A stretch of DNA of 21,190 bases from Desulfomicrobium sp. (GTDB lineage: Bacteria; Desulfobacterota; Desulfovibrionia; Desulfovibrionales; Desulfomicrobiaceae), in assembly GCA_003542385.1 (NCBI GenBank), contig DPKT01000153.1, positions 1 through 21,190 of the forward strand, given 5' to 3'. Shown here piece by piece: positions 15,061 through 21,190 of this stretch. The stretch's first letter is position 1. Every line of letters starts with the position of its first letter. The notes beneath the pieces were generated by a model. That model searched no databases. It saw only the letters and a list, made by a program, of their open reading frames with translations, and was not told the origin of the DNA. A program made the position numbers and the translations under genes.

Positions 15061-15982
15061 ACGACTGAGCCCTCTCCGGCGGTACGGGACGCAGCTGAGT
15101 CACGCCGGCGGCATCGGCCAGGGGAAGTTGGGCGACAGTGCACCACAGAGCCGCGCGGTGCAGAAGAATCACCCTCCAGTCCAAGACATCGAACGAGGAA
15201 AAATGTGCAGCCAGCTGCCGGCACTGGTCCTGAGCCGATCTGAGGAGACGCGGCAGCACTGCGGTCGGCACGCGGCCGTTGCCGTCAATGGAGGCCAGAA
15301 AATCGTCGTCTGGCAGGCAAGAATCAGAGGAAGCGTATGAAGCCTGCGGGATGTTCTCGACGCGATGAGGGCGGGAAGCACTGACGTCACCCCCCTCGCT
15401 GGAAAAGTTGTCCAGCAGACGTGACAGGCCGGCAAAGGAAGGTGCCGCATCGCCGAACTTGGCGTCGAGGATCGCCTGCAGTCTGCCTACTTCATTTTTC
15501 AGTATCGCGGCAGCGCCGTTGTCATCGACCTTCAACTCGGCCGCAAGGCTGGCTTCGAGGCGCAGCGCGAGCCATTTTACAGGGGCAATTCGTCGCTGAA
15601 CGCGGGAAATGCCGGGATGCAACTCGTCCCAATATGATTCGAGGAGTGATGAAAAAGCTGAAAGGGCGGCCGCACAACAAACGAGTCCTTGGGACTCATG
15701 TGCCGCCATGACGCCGTAGCACAACACCCAAAGATCCTTGCTGCTTCCACCGAGAATCCGCGTGGCGACGCGCAGGACAAGGGGCCAGTCAGTTCTCTGT
15801 CCCCCATGCAACGACGTACCTTTCTCCACTTCCGCCCTGAGCGACTCGAACTCGTCGGAGAAGCCGATATCTTCACCGCACGGAGACTCCTCACTCAGGG
15901 GGGCGATCCACGTCTGAAAAATGGGATCAGGCAGAGATGGGAGAACGTCCTTTACTCCCTTGTACTGTAGCGCATCCGACAT
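14912..15982 (-). pseudogene. tssA: TssA with altered C-terminus (truncated by fusion to tssM)
   Basis: The protein (356 residues) begins like T6SS TssA, the baseplate/tail-cap subunit: an ImpA_N domain with WIAPLSEESPCGEDIGFSDE (about 25-44), DWPLVLRVATRIL, YWDELHPG and APVKWLALRLEASL. The C-terminal part has the family pattern DVLDWRVILLHRAALWCTVA, VPPERAQSYAAAVEVGRFLE and APFWFD. Directly after FWFD the TssA signal stops, and 20 unrelated residues (RAPSAARASGRR and on) lead to the TGA at 14914-14912. At the same point the TssM C-terminal half begins in another frame. A TssA of this type would continue for roughly 60-120 residues. The ATG at 15982 has no obvious ribosome site. It is the first gene of the minus-strand operon, facing an AT-rich spacer. 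Whether the product is functional is unknown. Confidence 0.75.
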
Positions 15983-16143
15983 GTCATTTATTAACGGCCA
16001 CGCTACAATAAAAACAATTCGTACAACTATATGAATTAAAATAAAAATACTACAAATTACTTAACATATGACAATCCTACATGTGCATAAAAATATGAAT
16101 ATCGCTCAATTCAATTCCTGAAATAAAATATCATCTCCCTGAG

Positions 16144-16163
16144 AGAAATTTATAATAATTTCT
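16144..16163. repeat. Inverted repeat with TATAAT in its loop
   Basis: AGAAATT (16144-16150) and AATTTCT (16157-16163) are perfect arms around TATAAT. A -10-like hexamer inside a palindrome would suit a repressor site, but no matching -35 was found. Confidence 0.4.
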
Positions 16164-16214
16164 GCATGCCAAATATGGACTTCTTTGAATGACTTCGCTC
16201 AAATCACCAAAAAT

Positions 16215-16229
16215 ACAATAATTTATTGT
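16215..16229. repeat. Perfect palindrome in the tssA-hcp spacer
   Basis: ACAATAA (16215-16221), a central T, then TTATTGT (16223-16229). It is a perfect 15-base palindrome in an AT-rich context, so chance is possible, but its size suits a dimeric regulator. Confidence 0.4.
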
Positions 16230-16472
16230 CATTAACTCCATGCTACCCGCCAATTGACCGACGATTATTCCCTGCAAGATTTGTAGCAGATATCCGAACA
16301 CAGCCAGTACATACTAACTCCTCTTTTCATCAACGAAACCAGATTGACGTTTCACGCTGCATACCGCGAAACGGATTAAGTTGATATATTCCGGCAACAA
16401 ATTGCTCGAAAATTATTTGTCATTTCAGCATATTGACAAGAAACCAAGAAAGTCGGCCTTAAATTAAAGCAA

Positions 16473-16493
16473 GATGTTGCCAGTAACAACATC
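16473..16493. repeat. Inverted repeat upstream of hcp
   Basis: GATGTTG (16473-16479) and CAACATC (16487-16493) are perfect seven-base arms separated by seven bases. Its mixed composition makes it less likely to be chance than the AT-only repeats. It lies about 180 bases before the hcp start, a good position for a dimeric activator or repressor. Confidence 0.45.
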
Positions 16494-16674
16494 CTGATTT
16501 TTCATTCATTTCCACCCATTTCTTTCTTTCCGCCTTCCAGATCGGGCAGCATCTTGCCGACTTCGCCGCACAGTTACCAACACAACACTCCAATATAATT
16601 GACTTTATAGCAGGGGCACAAATGTTGCCCTGTACGGAAACATCTTCAACAACCTTATCCCAAAGGAGAGCATC

Positions 16675-17196
16675 ATGCCGGTTCCCGCCTATATCAGCAT
16701 CACCGGAGAGCGTCAGGGACTCATCACGGCCGGAAACTTCACCGAGGCCTCGGTGGGCAACATCTACCAGGAAGGCCACGAGGACGAATGCCTGGTGGAG
16801 GCCTTCGAGCACCAGATCATCCTGCCCCGGGACCCCCAGTCCGGACAGCCCACGGGCCAGCGCGTACACAAGCCCCTTAAGATTACCAAGGTCATGGACA
16901 AGGCTTCGCCCCTGCTCTTTAGGGCCCTGGCCACCGGCGAAAAACTCCCAAAGGTTGAAATGAAATTCTATCGCACTTCTGCCTCCGGGACCATGGAGCA
17001 CTACTTCACCATCCAGCTCGAAGACGCCATCCTCGTCGACATCCAGGCCTACATGCCCAACTGCCAGGACCCCGGGAAGGCGCACTTCACGCACCTTGAG
17101 GACGTCTACATGACATATCGCAAGATAATCAAAACACACGAGATCGCCAGCACGTCGGAAAGCGACGACTGGAGAACCATGTCCAACCAAGCCTGA
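16675..17196 (+). CDS. hcp: Hcp (TssD), T6SS inner-tube protein and effector carrier
   Basis: The 173-residue protein is a complete single-domain Hcp, whose hexameric rings stack into the expelled T6SS tube and can carry small effectors. Family blocks are clear: MPVPAYISITGERQGLITAG, SVGNIYQEGHEDECLVEAFE, the loop IILPRDPQSGQPTGQRVHKP, LKITKVMDKASPLLFRALAT, EMKFYRTSASGTMEHYFTIQ, AYMPNCQDP and the C-terminal SESDDW. The start at 16675 has AAAGGAGA about eight bases upstream. It stands alone: its stop lies in a strong terminator stem. It is divergent from the tssA operon across a 692-base AT-rich spacer. An intact hcp beside a damaged tssA-tssM suggests either that another core locus serves it or that the loss is recent. 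Confidence 0.96.
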   Translation: MPVPAYISITGERQGLITAGNFTEASVGNIYQEGHEDECLVEAFEHQIILPRDPQSGQPTGQRVHKPLKITKVMDKASPLLFRALATGEKLPKVEMKFYRTSASGTMEHYFTIQLEDAILVDIQAYMPNCQDPGKAHFTHLEDVYMTYRKIIKTHEIASTSESDDWRTMSNQA

Positions 17197-17240
17197 GGAG
17201 AAAAAGGGGCCCGCCGCCATGCGGGCCCCTTTTTCTCCTC
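17195..17240 (+). terminator. Strong hairpin terminator after hcp
   Basis: A perfect 20-bp stem (17195-17214 with 17221-17240) surrounds the loop CGCCAT. The GC core GGGGCCCGC is followed on the plus strand by TTTTT, and the mirror A-run makes it work in both directions. The hcp stop codon TGA (17194-17196) lies partly within the stem, so the last translating ribosome may affect its folding. Confidence 0.9.
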
Positions 17241-17346
17241 CGAAGAGGCCAGGCTTTGCGGCAACGCAAGACCCACGGTGATGGGAATGCGCGTCCTTTC
17301 AGGCTGACACGGCCACAGCCTGCGAGAATCTGCGCTCCCATTTGAA

Positions 17347-17367
17347 GCATTCCGCCCCCCGGAATGC
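17347..17367 (+). repeat. Hairpin in the leader of the PAAR gene
   Basis: GCATTCCG (17347-17354) and CGGAATGC (17360-17367) form a perfect eight-pair stem with a CCCCC loop. It lies 68 bases before the PAAR start and has no T-run after it, so it is more likely an operator or leader structure than a terminator. The spacer 17241-17435 otherwise holds nothing I can name. Confidence 0.4.
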
Positions 17368-17435
17368 CTCTTCCCGGGATCGTCTTTTCGGGGATGAAGG
17401 TGTTTTGGGACAACCGCATCGAGAAAGGAGATTCC

Positions 17436-17753
17436 ATGCCGCCAGCATGCAGAGTCGGAGACAAATCCTTCTGTCCGCGCGACTCGCACGGCGGAAGCTG
17501 TTGCACCCATGCGGTCCGCGGCCCTGCCGTCAGCGGTTCGCCCGATGTCGTCATCAACGGGCGGCCAGCGTTGCGCCTTGGCGATCAGGGGACGCATTCC
17601 TCGTGTTGCGGCCCCAACTCGTGGACGGCAATCATGGGCAGCTCGAACGTCCTCGTCAACGGAAAGCCAGTTGTACGGCTCGGTGATGCCACGAAGCACT
17701 GCGGCGGCACGGGGCGGATGATCGAAGCCAGCTCAGACGTAGAAATCGGATAG
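17436..17753 (+). CDS. PAAR-domain spike-tip protein
   Basis: This 105-residue protein is a stand-alone PAAR protein, the sharp zinc-bound tip that caps the VgrG spike of the T6SS. Its three repeat-like turns show the family pattern: MPPACRVGD at the start, VSGSPDVVINGRPALRLGDQ and MGSSNVLVNGKPVVRLGDAT, followed by the metal-binding-like KHCGGTG. It is cysteine- and histidine-rich (SFCPRDSHGGSCCTH, THSSCCGPN), which agrees with zinc binding. No C-terminal toxin extension is present, so any effector would have to be separate. The start at 17436 has AAAGGAGA upstream; a longer in-frame start at 17364 has no ribosome site and no homology. It lies downstream of hcp, past a terminator, so it has its own promoter or a low level of read-through. 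No VgrG gene is in the window. Confidence 0.9.
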   Translation: MPPACRVGDKSFCPRDSHGGSCCTHAVRGPAVSGSPDVVINGRPALRLGDQGTHSSCCGPNSWTAIMGSSNVLVNGKPVVRLGDATKHCGGTGRMIEASSDVEIG

Positions 17754-18044
17754 ACCAATTTCACAACGATACAACGAATGACATGCAAAACACAATCCAA
17801 ACGTTTTGAACCACGAAACAGACTTCTTTTCATTCCAACTCTCCTCAAGGAAGAAACGAATGCTCCGGAATAACCTTAATTAAATATCAACTATATCAAT
17901 AATAAAACTATCTATGAATATTAATATTAAATGATATAAATACAATTAATTATCGCATTATGGTGAATGTATATTTATAAATTAATATTACAAAATTAGA
18001 AATAAAAACTTATTCCAAACTCACGACGGAAAAGGATTCCAGTA
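17754..18044. other. Second AT-rich spacer, no gene
   Basis: Bases 17754-18044 contain no convincing gene. From about 17870 to 18010 the sequence is almost pure A+T, including the self-complementary AATATTAATATT at 17917-17928. It probably holds the promoter of the next gene pair, but several TATAAT-like hexamers make a single choice impossible. Confidence 0.6.
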
Positions 18045-19196
18045 ATGCATAACGACTTCCTCCTCACATCGCGGCAAGATAGTTTCGCCATACTGAGCCA
18101 GCGCCTCGTGAAGCCGCTTAAAACATCCGCGCTTGTCGCCATTGCCCTTTACGCCATCGGCCGCTTGGCACGAATGGAGCACGACAAGCTCCTCCTCGGT
18201 CGCGATCCCGCAGTCTCGTTCGAAGCGGACATCCAGTTCGCTTTGGACGCGGTGACGGCCGTATGCGCCAACCTCACCAGACTGATGACGGATAAGGGCT
18301 TCCGTATCGGCGTGCTTGAATCCCTGCTGCATGAGGCGGCACTGACGTGGTGCTTCGCCGCCTGCCTGGCTGCGCTGGCAACCTCCGGCGTGTTGTGCGT
18401 GCTGATCTGGGGATACCGGCACAGATCTCTGAACAGGACGTACTTCAATGTTCTTGATCTGTTGCTGTCCGCCGGTACGGTCTGCGTGCTCGCAGGGTAT
18501 TTCTGCCTCATGAACTTCGAGGCGGAGATTTTCGATATCAGGGCCGTGCTGCAACCCGTAAAAGGGGAAATTCTCTCCGAGTCCATGCAGGGCAGGCCGG
18601 GAGCTTCCAGGAAGATGGAAAACCGCGTCTACCTTCTCCAACGTCTTTTGGCCAATCCATCGAACCTGGCCGAACACATGACGAACCGACCATGGTTCAG
18701 GCCCGACGCCGAAGGGGACCAGGAGGGCCCAAGGGCACAGATTTTCGCCCTCGCTGTCCTGCTCGTTGCGCTGGCCACAGGTACGACCTTCGTCATCGAC
18801 AGACTGGCGCTCTCCTGCCGCAAGGACGACAACGGCGTCCTCAGTCGCTTGGGCAGAACCATTTCGATAATCGTCATTGCCAGCCAGGTATTCATGTTTG
18901 CGACGCTGTACGGCAAACTGGGCCGAAGCCTCGTCTTTCCCGTGATCACCCTCCGTCTCGACACCCCAGAGTCACCCCCGACACACCCTGTCTTTCTGCT
19001 GGCCGAGGACGTGCGCCAGCTGACCATCTACGACAGGCTGAATTTTTTCCAGATCAGGCACGTACCAAAGACACGCATCGTATCCATTGACACGCTCTTT
19101 CAGGAGACCCCGTTCAGAAACCGCAGCCACGAACTGGGCGAACTCACTCCCGGCGAAACGGCGGGCATGAGAAACGCACAGGTTAGCAATCTATGA
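18045..19196 (+). CDS. Unrecognised four-helix membrane protein (383 residues)
   Basis: I do not recognise this protein. Clear membrane segments are near residues 98-122, 136-157, 231-253 and 272-290; a weaker hydrophobic run lies at 28-40. Between helices 2 and 3 is a soluble loop of about 70 residues (AEIFDIRAVLQPVKGEILSE and on), and about 90 soluble residues follow helix 4 (FPVITLRLDTPE, FLLAEDVRQLTIYDRLNFFQ). AAAAGGA at about 18030-18036 supports the start. The next gene overlaps its stop by the four bases ATGA, so the two are translated together. Position after hcp and PAAR between AT-rich spacers hints at a T6SS accessory or an immunity-type function, but nothing in the sequence proves that. 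A general envelope function is equally possible. Confidence 0.75.
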   Translation: MHNDFLLTSRQDSFAILSQRLVKPLKTSALVAIALYAIGRLARMEHDKLLLGRDPAVSFEADIQFALDAVTAVCANLTRLMTDKGFRIGVLESLLHEAALTWCFAACLAALATSGVLCVLIWGYRHRSLNRTYFNVLDLLLSAGTVCVLAGYFCLMNFEAEIFDIRAVLQPVKGEILSESMQGRPGASRKMENRVYLLQRLLANPSNLAEHMTNRPWFRPDAEGDQEGPRAQIFALAVLLVALATGTTFVIDRLALSCRKDDNGVLSRLGRTISIIVIASQVFMFATLYGKLGRSLVFPVITLRLDTPESPPTHPVFLLAEDVRQLTIYDRLNFFQIRHVPKTRIVSIDTLFQETPFRNRSHELGELTPGETAGMRNAQVSNL

Positions 19197-19861
19197 GATT
19201 TCTCGCCGTGTTTCTCGCATGCCTAGGGATAGGCCTCATCCCGCCCGCAACGGCTCGCAGCCAGGAAATACTCGCTGTCGAAATCGATGCGGACACCGCA
19301 AACCTGATGACGGAGTTCACGGTCATCATATCACCGTCCCAGCCCAGGGGCGACGTGGAGTTGCTGATCAAGAACGATGAACGCACCTTCACGGCGATCC
19401 GGCGCATCGCTTCCCAGGAGATGTCTGGAAAAAGGACGAGCTACCCGTTGAGACTGCTGGCCCCCTTTGAAGCATACAAAATCACGCTCGCGGATGATGA
19501 ACCGCCATTCCTCGTGAGCACGAAACGCCTGGCCAAGAAGATCTCCGTGGCAAAAGCGCCCACCCTACCCTGGACAAGAGGCCCGGAATCTCATGAGAAC
19601 ACCACCGAGAACATGGCAACCGGCCGGGGCATAGCCTCCTTCCACCTGCCCCGCTCGGAGGCGGCTAGGCTGCTCATAGTCGTGTTCGATGACGATGGAC
19701 GGATCGCAGACCAGTATTTCGGCGTGTATCCTGGCCGACGCTCATGGAATTCCCGGCCGCTGCCTATACGCACATACCACTTTGCCATGGCCGGCGCAGA
19801 CAGCTCCGGCAACCCCGTCGAGGTGACGCCGGAAAAGGCTTTCATTGAACAGACTCCCTGA
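19193..19861 (+). CDS. Unrecognised exported protein (222 residues)
   Basis: The protein begins MRFLAVFLACLGIGLIPPAT and on, a Sec signal peptide likely cleaved after about residue 23 (ATARSQ-EILA). The mature part is rich in beta-strand-like sequence (EILAVEIDADTANLMTEFTV, DVELLIKNDERTFTAIRRI) and has no cysteines and no membrane helix. LPRSEAARLLIVVFDDDGRI near 160-180 is the most structured-looking stretch. No family is recognised. Its ATG overlaps the stop of the membrane-protein gene (ATGA, 19193-19196), which suggests the two products form a periplasm-facing complex. A bidirectional terminator closes the operon at 19958-19998. Confidence 0.75.
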   Translation: MRFLAVFLACLGIGLIPPATARSQEILAVEIDADTANLMTEFTVIISPSQPRGDVELLIKNDERTFTAIRRIASQEMSGKRTSYPLRLLAPFEAYKITLADDEPPFLVSTKRLAKKISVAKAPTLPWTRGPESHENTTENMATGRGIASFHLPRSEAARLLIVVFDDDGRIADQYFGVYPGRRSWNSRPLPIRTYHFAMAGADSSGNPVEVTPEKAFIEQTP

Positions 19862-19957
19862 TCGCCCGCGATTCACAGGTCGCCGATTCAAGCTCGTCAC
19901 AATTGCCCCGGCATGATGGGTCAGCTCAAGCAGCAGGCTTCCGGGAAAAGACGATAC

Positions 19958-19998
19958 AAACGCAAAACCCCCGACCTCGCGGCGGGGGTTTTGCGTTT
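19958..19998. terminator. Bidirectional hairpin terminator between convergent genes
   Basis: A perfect 16-bp stem (19958-19973 with 19983-19998) surrounds a nine-base loop. The arm has a CCCCCG core next to an AAAA run, so T-rich tracts follow the GC core in both directions. It lies between the exported-protein gene and the EF-G gene and can end both transcripts. Confidence 0.85.
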
Positions 19999-20042
19999 CC
20001 ACGACGCGGACGTGTGCGGACCGCGTGGCTGGAAGCGAGGAA

Positions 20043-21190
20043 TTATTCCTCTTCCTTCTTGCTGTCGGCGATGACCTGCTCGGTCACGTTGGGCGGGCAT
20101 TCCTCGTAGTGGGCGAACTCCATGGTGAAGGTGCCCTGGCCGCCCGTCATGGAGCGCAGGTCCGGGGCGTACTTCATCATTTCGGCCATGGGCACGTGGG
20201 CCTTGACCTCGGTGATGCCACCGATGGAGTCGGAGCCCAGGACCCGGCCGCGGCGGCTGGAGAGGTCGCCGATGACGTCGCCCATGAACTCGTCGGGGAT
20301 GAAAACCGCGGCGAGCATGATGGGTTCGAGCAGGATGGGGTTGCACATCTCCACGGCCTTCTTGAAGGCCAGGGAGCCGGCGATCTTAAAGGCCATTTCC
20401 GAGGAGTCGACGGTGTGGAAGGAACCGTCGTAGACCGCGACCTTGAAGTCGACCATGGGGTAGCCGGCCAGGAAACCGCGCGCGGCCGCCTCCTGAACGC
20501 CCTTGTCCACGGCGGGGATGTAGTTGCGCGGGATGGAGCCGCCGACGATCTCATCGAGGAACTCGTAGCCTCCGCCGCGCTTGTTGGGCTCCATGCGGAT
20601 CCAGCAGTCGCCGAACTGGCCGCGGCCGCCGGACTGCTTCTTGTGGCGTCCCTGGACCTGGGCCTTGCCCTTGATGGTCTCGCGGTACGGGATCTTGGGC
20701 GTCTTCAGAACGATGTTGGTCTTGTAGCGGCGCTTGACCTTCTCCACGGCCAGTTCGATGTGCAGCTGGCCCATGCCGGTCAGGAGCATGTCGCCGGTCT
20801 CGTCGTTGCGCTCCAGGCGCAGGTTGATGTCCTCTTCCAGGAGCTTCTGCACCGCGGCGAAGACCTTGTCCTCGTCGCCTTTCTCGGCAGCGGCCAGGGC
20901 GTAGGAGATGATGCCGGGGCTCAGCTTGGGCTTGGGCAGGACGAAGGGGGATTTTTCGGCGCACAGGGTGTCGCCGGTGCTCGTGTTCTTGAGCTTGGCC
21001 ACGGCCACCACGGCGCCGGGGCCGACTTCCTGCTTGCAGGGGTTCTGCTTCTTGCCTTCGAGGAACAGGATCTGGCCGATCTTCTCTTTTTCGTCCTTGG
21101 ATGCGTTCAGCACCGAGGCGTCCGGGGCCAGGACGCCCGAGAGCACGCGCATGACCGAAAGCTGGCCGGCGAAGGGGTCGGCGATGGTCT
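20043..21190 (-). CDS. EF-G paralogue (FusA2-like), C-terminal part, runs off the window
   Basis: The visible 382 residues cover domains II to V of an elongation-factor-G-type translational GTPase; the GTPase domain lies beyond the window. The frame continues past the internal ATG at 21152 to the edge, reading TIADPFAGQLSVMRVLSGVL, a domain II start. Further blocks are GMGQLHIELAVEKVKRRYKT (domain III), GRHKKQSGGRGQFGDCW with GFLAGYPMVDFKVAVYDGSF (domain IV) and FMGDVIGDLSSRRGRVLGSD (domain V). The HKKQSGGRGQFGD signature differs from the usual EF-G form and points to the EF-G-like second copy found in many bacteria rather than the str-operon fusA. No ribosomal genes adjoin it. The C-terminus ends with a short acidic tail (KKEEE). 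Role: a ribosome-associated factor, details uncertain. Confidence 0.9.
   Translation of the reverse strand, partial: TIADPFAGQLSVMRVLSGVLAPDASVLNASKDEKEKIGQILFLEGKKQNPCKQEVGPGAVVAVAKLKNTSTGDTLCAEKSPFVLPKPKLSPGIISYALAAAEKGDEDKVFAAVQKLLEEDINLRLERNDETGDMLLTGMGQLHIELAVEKVKRRYKTNIVLKTPKIPYRETIKGKAQVQGRHKKQSGGRGQFGDCWIRMEPNKRGGGYEFLDEIVGGSIPRNYIPAVDKGVQEAAARGFLAGYPMVDFKVAVYDGSFHTVDSSEMAFKIAGSLAFKKAVEMCNPILLEPIMLAAVFIPDEFMGDVIGDLSSRRGRVLGSDSIGGITEVKAHVPMAEMMKYAPDLRSMTGGQGTFTMEFAHYEECPPNVTEQVIADSKKEEE

Larger units (their letters stand above)
15983..16674. other. AT-rich spacer between divergent tssA and hcp, no gene
   Basis: These 692 bases are far richer in A+T than the flanking genes and hold no convincing gene on either strand. 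They contain three perfect inverted repeats, listed separately, and TATAAT at 16594-16599, a possible -10 for hcp without a good -35. TTGACA at 16433-16438 lacks a -10 at normal spacing. I saw no sigma-54 (GG-N10-GC) site. Low GC upstream of T6SS genes is often linked to transferred or silenced DNA, which here is inference. Confidence 0.7.

Noticed and set aside
15983..16674. Sigma-54 promoter for hcp
   Set aside because: I looked for GG-N10-GC with TGGCAC and TTGC contexts on both strands and found no acceptable match.
1..21190. CRISPR array, tRNA or rRNA genes, or insertion sequences
   Set aside because: No regularly spaced repeats, cloverleaf with CCA-type acceptor, rRNA sequence or transposase frame was recognised by eye.

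Overview
The window is GC-rich (two AT-rich intergenic islands excepted) and reads as chromosome of an anaerobic or microaerophilic Gram-negative bacterium. A UGA-containing SelW-like gene, a short CstA-type transporter with a LytS/LytTR pair, and a type VI secretion (T6SS) locus together suggest a sulfate-reducer-like member of the former Deltaproteobacteria (Desulfovibrionales-like). That placement is inference; no rRNA or other marker is present. Layout: (1) 1-2946, amino-acid metabolism: an APC-family permease (partial, minus strand), a divergent LysR regulator and a convergent aspartate ammonia-lyase. The permease/lysR spacer holds two palindromic half-helix-phased boxes that overlap the lysR promoter. 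(2) 3021-3556, a secreted DUF2845 protein followed by a 74-residue SelW/Rdx-type selenoprotein whose in-frame UGA makes ordinary gene finders miss it. (3) 3722-5942, a tight three-gene operon: flavodoxin-fold quinone reductase, an unrecognised seven-helix membrane protein, and a YgiD-type extradiol dioxygenase. (4) 6026-10155, a LytTR response regulator, a LytS/BtsS-type kinase and a short CstA-family transporter. This resembles the E. coli BtsSR-BtsT pyruvate system, and the residues reported to bind pyruvate in BtsS appear conserved. (5) 10349-15982, minus strand, a T6SS-associated operon read in the order tssA, tssM, lytic transglycosylase, PP2C phosphatase, Ser/Thr kinase. It carries a striking lesion: tssA loses its C-terminus and tssM its N-terminal half at one out-of-frame junction near 14975. 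(6) 15983-16674, an AT-rich spacer with several perfect inverted repeats, then plus-strand hcp with a 20-bp terminator stem, a PAAR spike protein, a second AT-rich spacer, and a translationally coupled pair of unrecognised genes (a four-helix membrane protein and an exported protein). (7) 19958-21190, a bidirectional terminator and the C-terminal part of an EF-G paralogue on the minus strand. The most noteworthy items are the unannotatable selenoprotein, the tssA/tssM deletion junction beside intact hcp, PAAR, phosphatase and kinase genes, the unknown gene pair after PAAR, and the probable pyruvate-sensing module.
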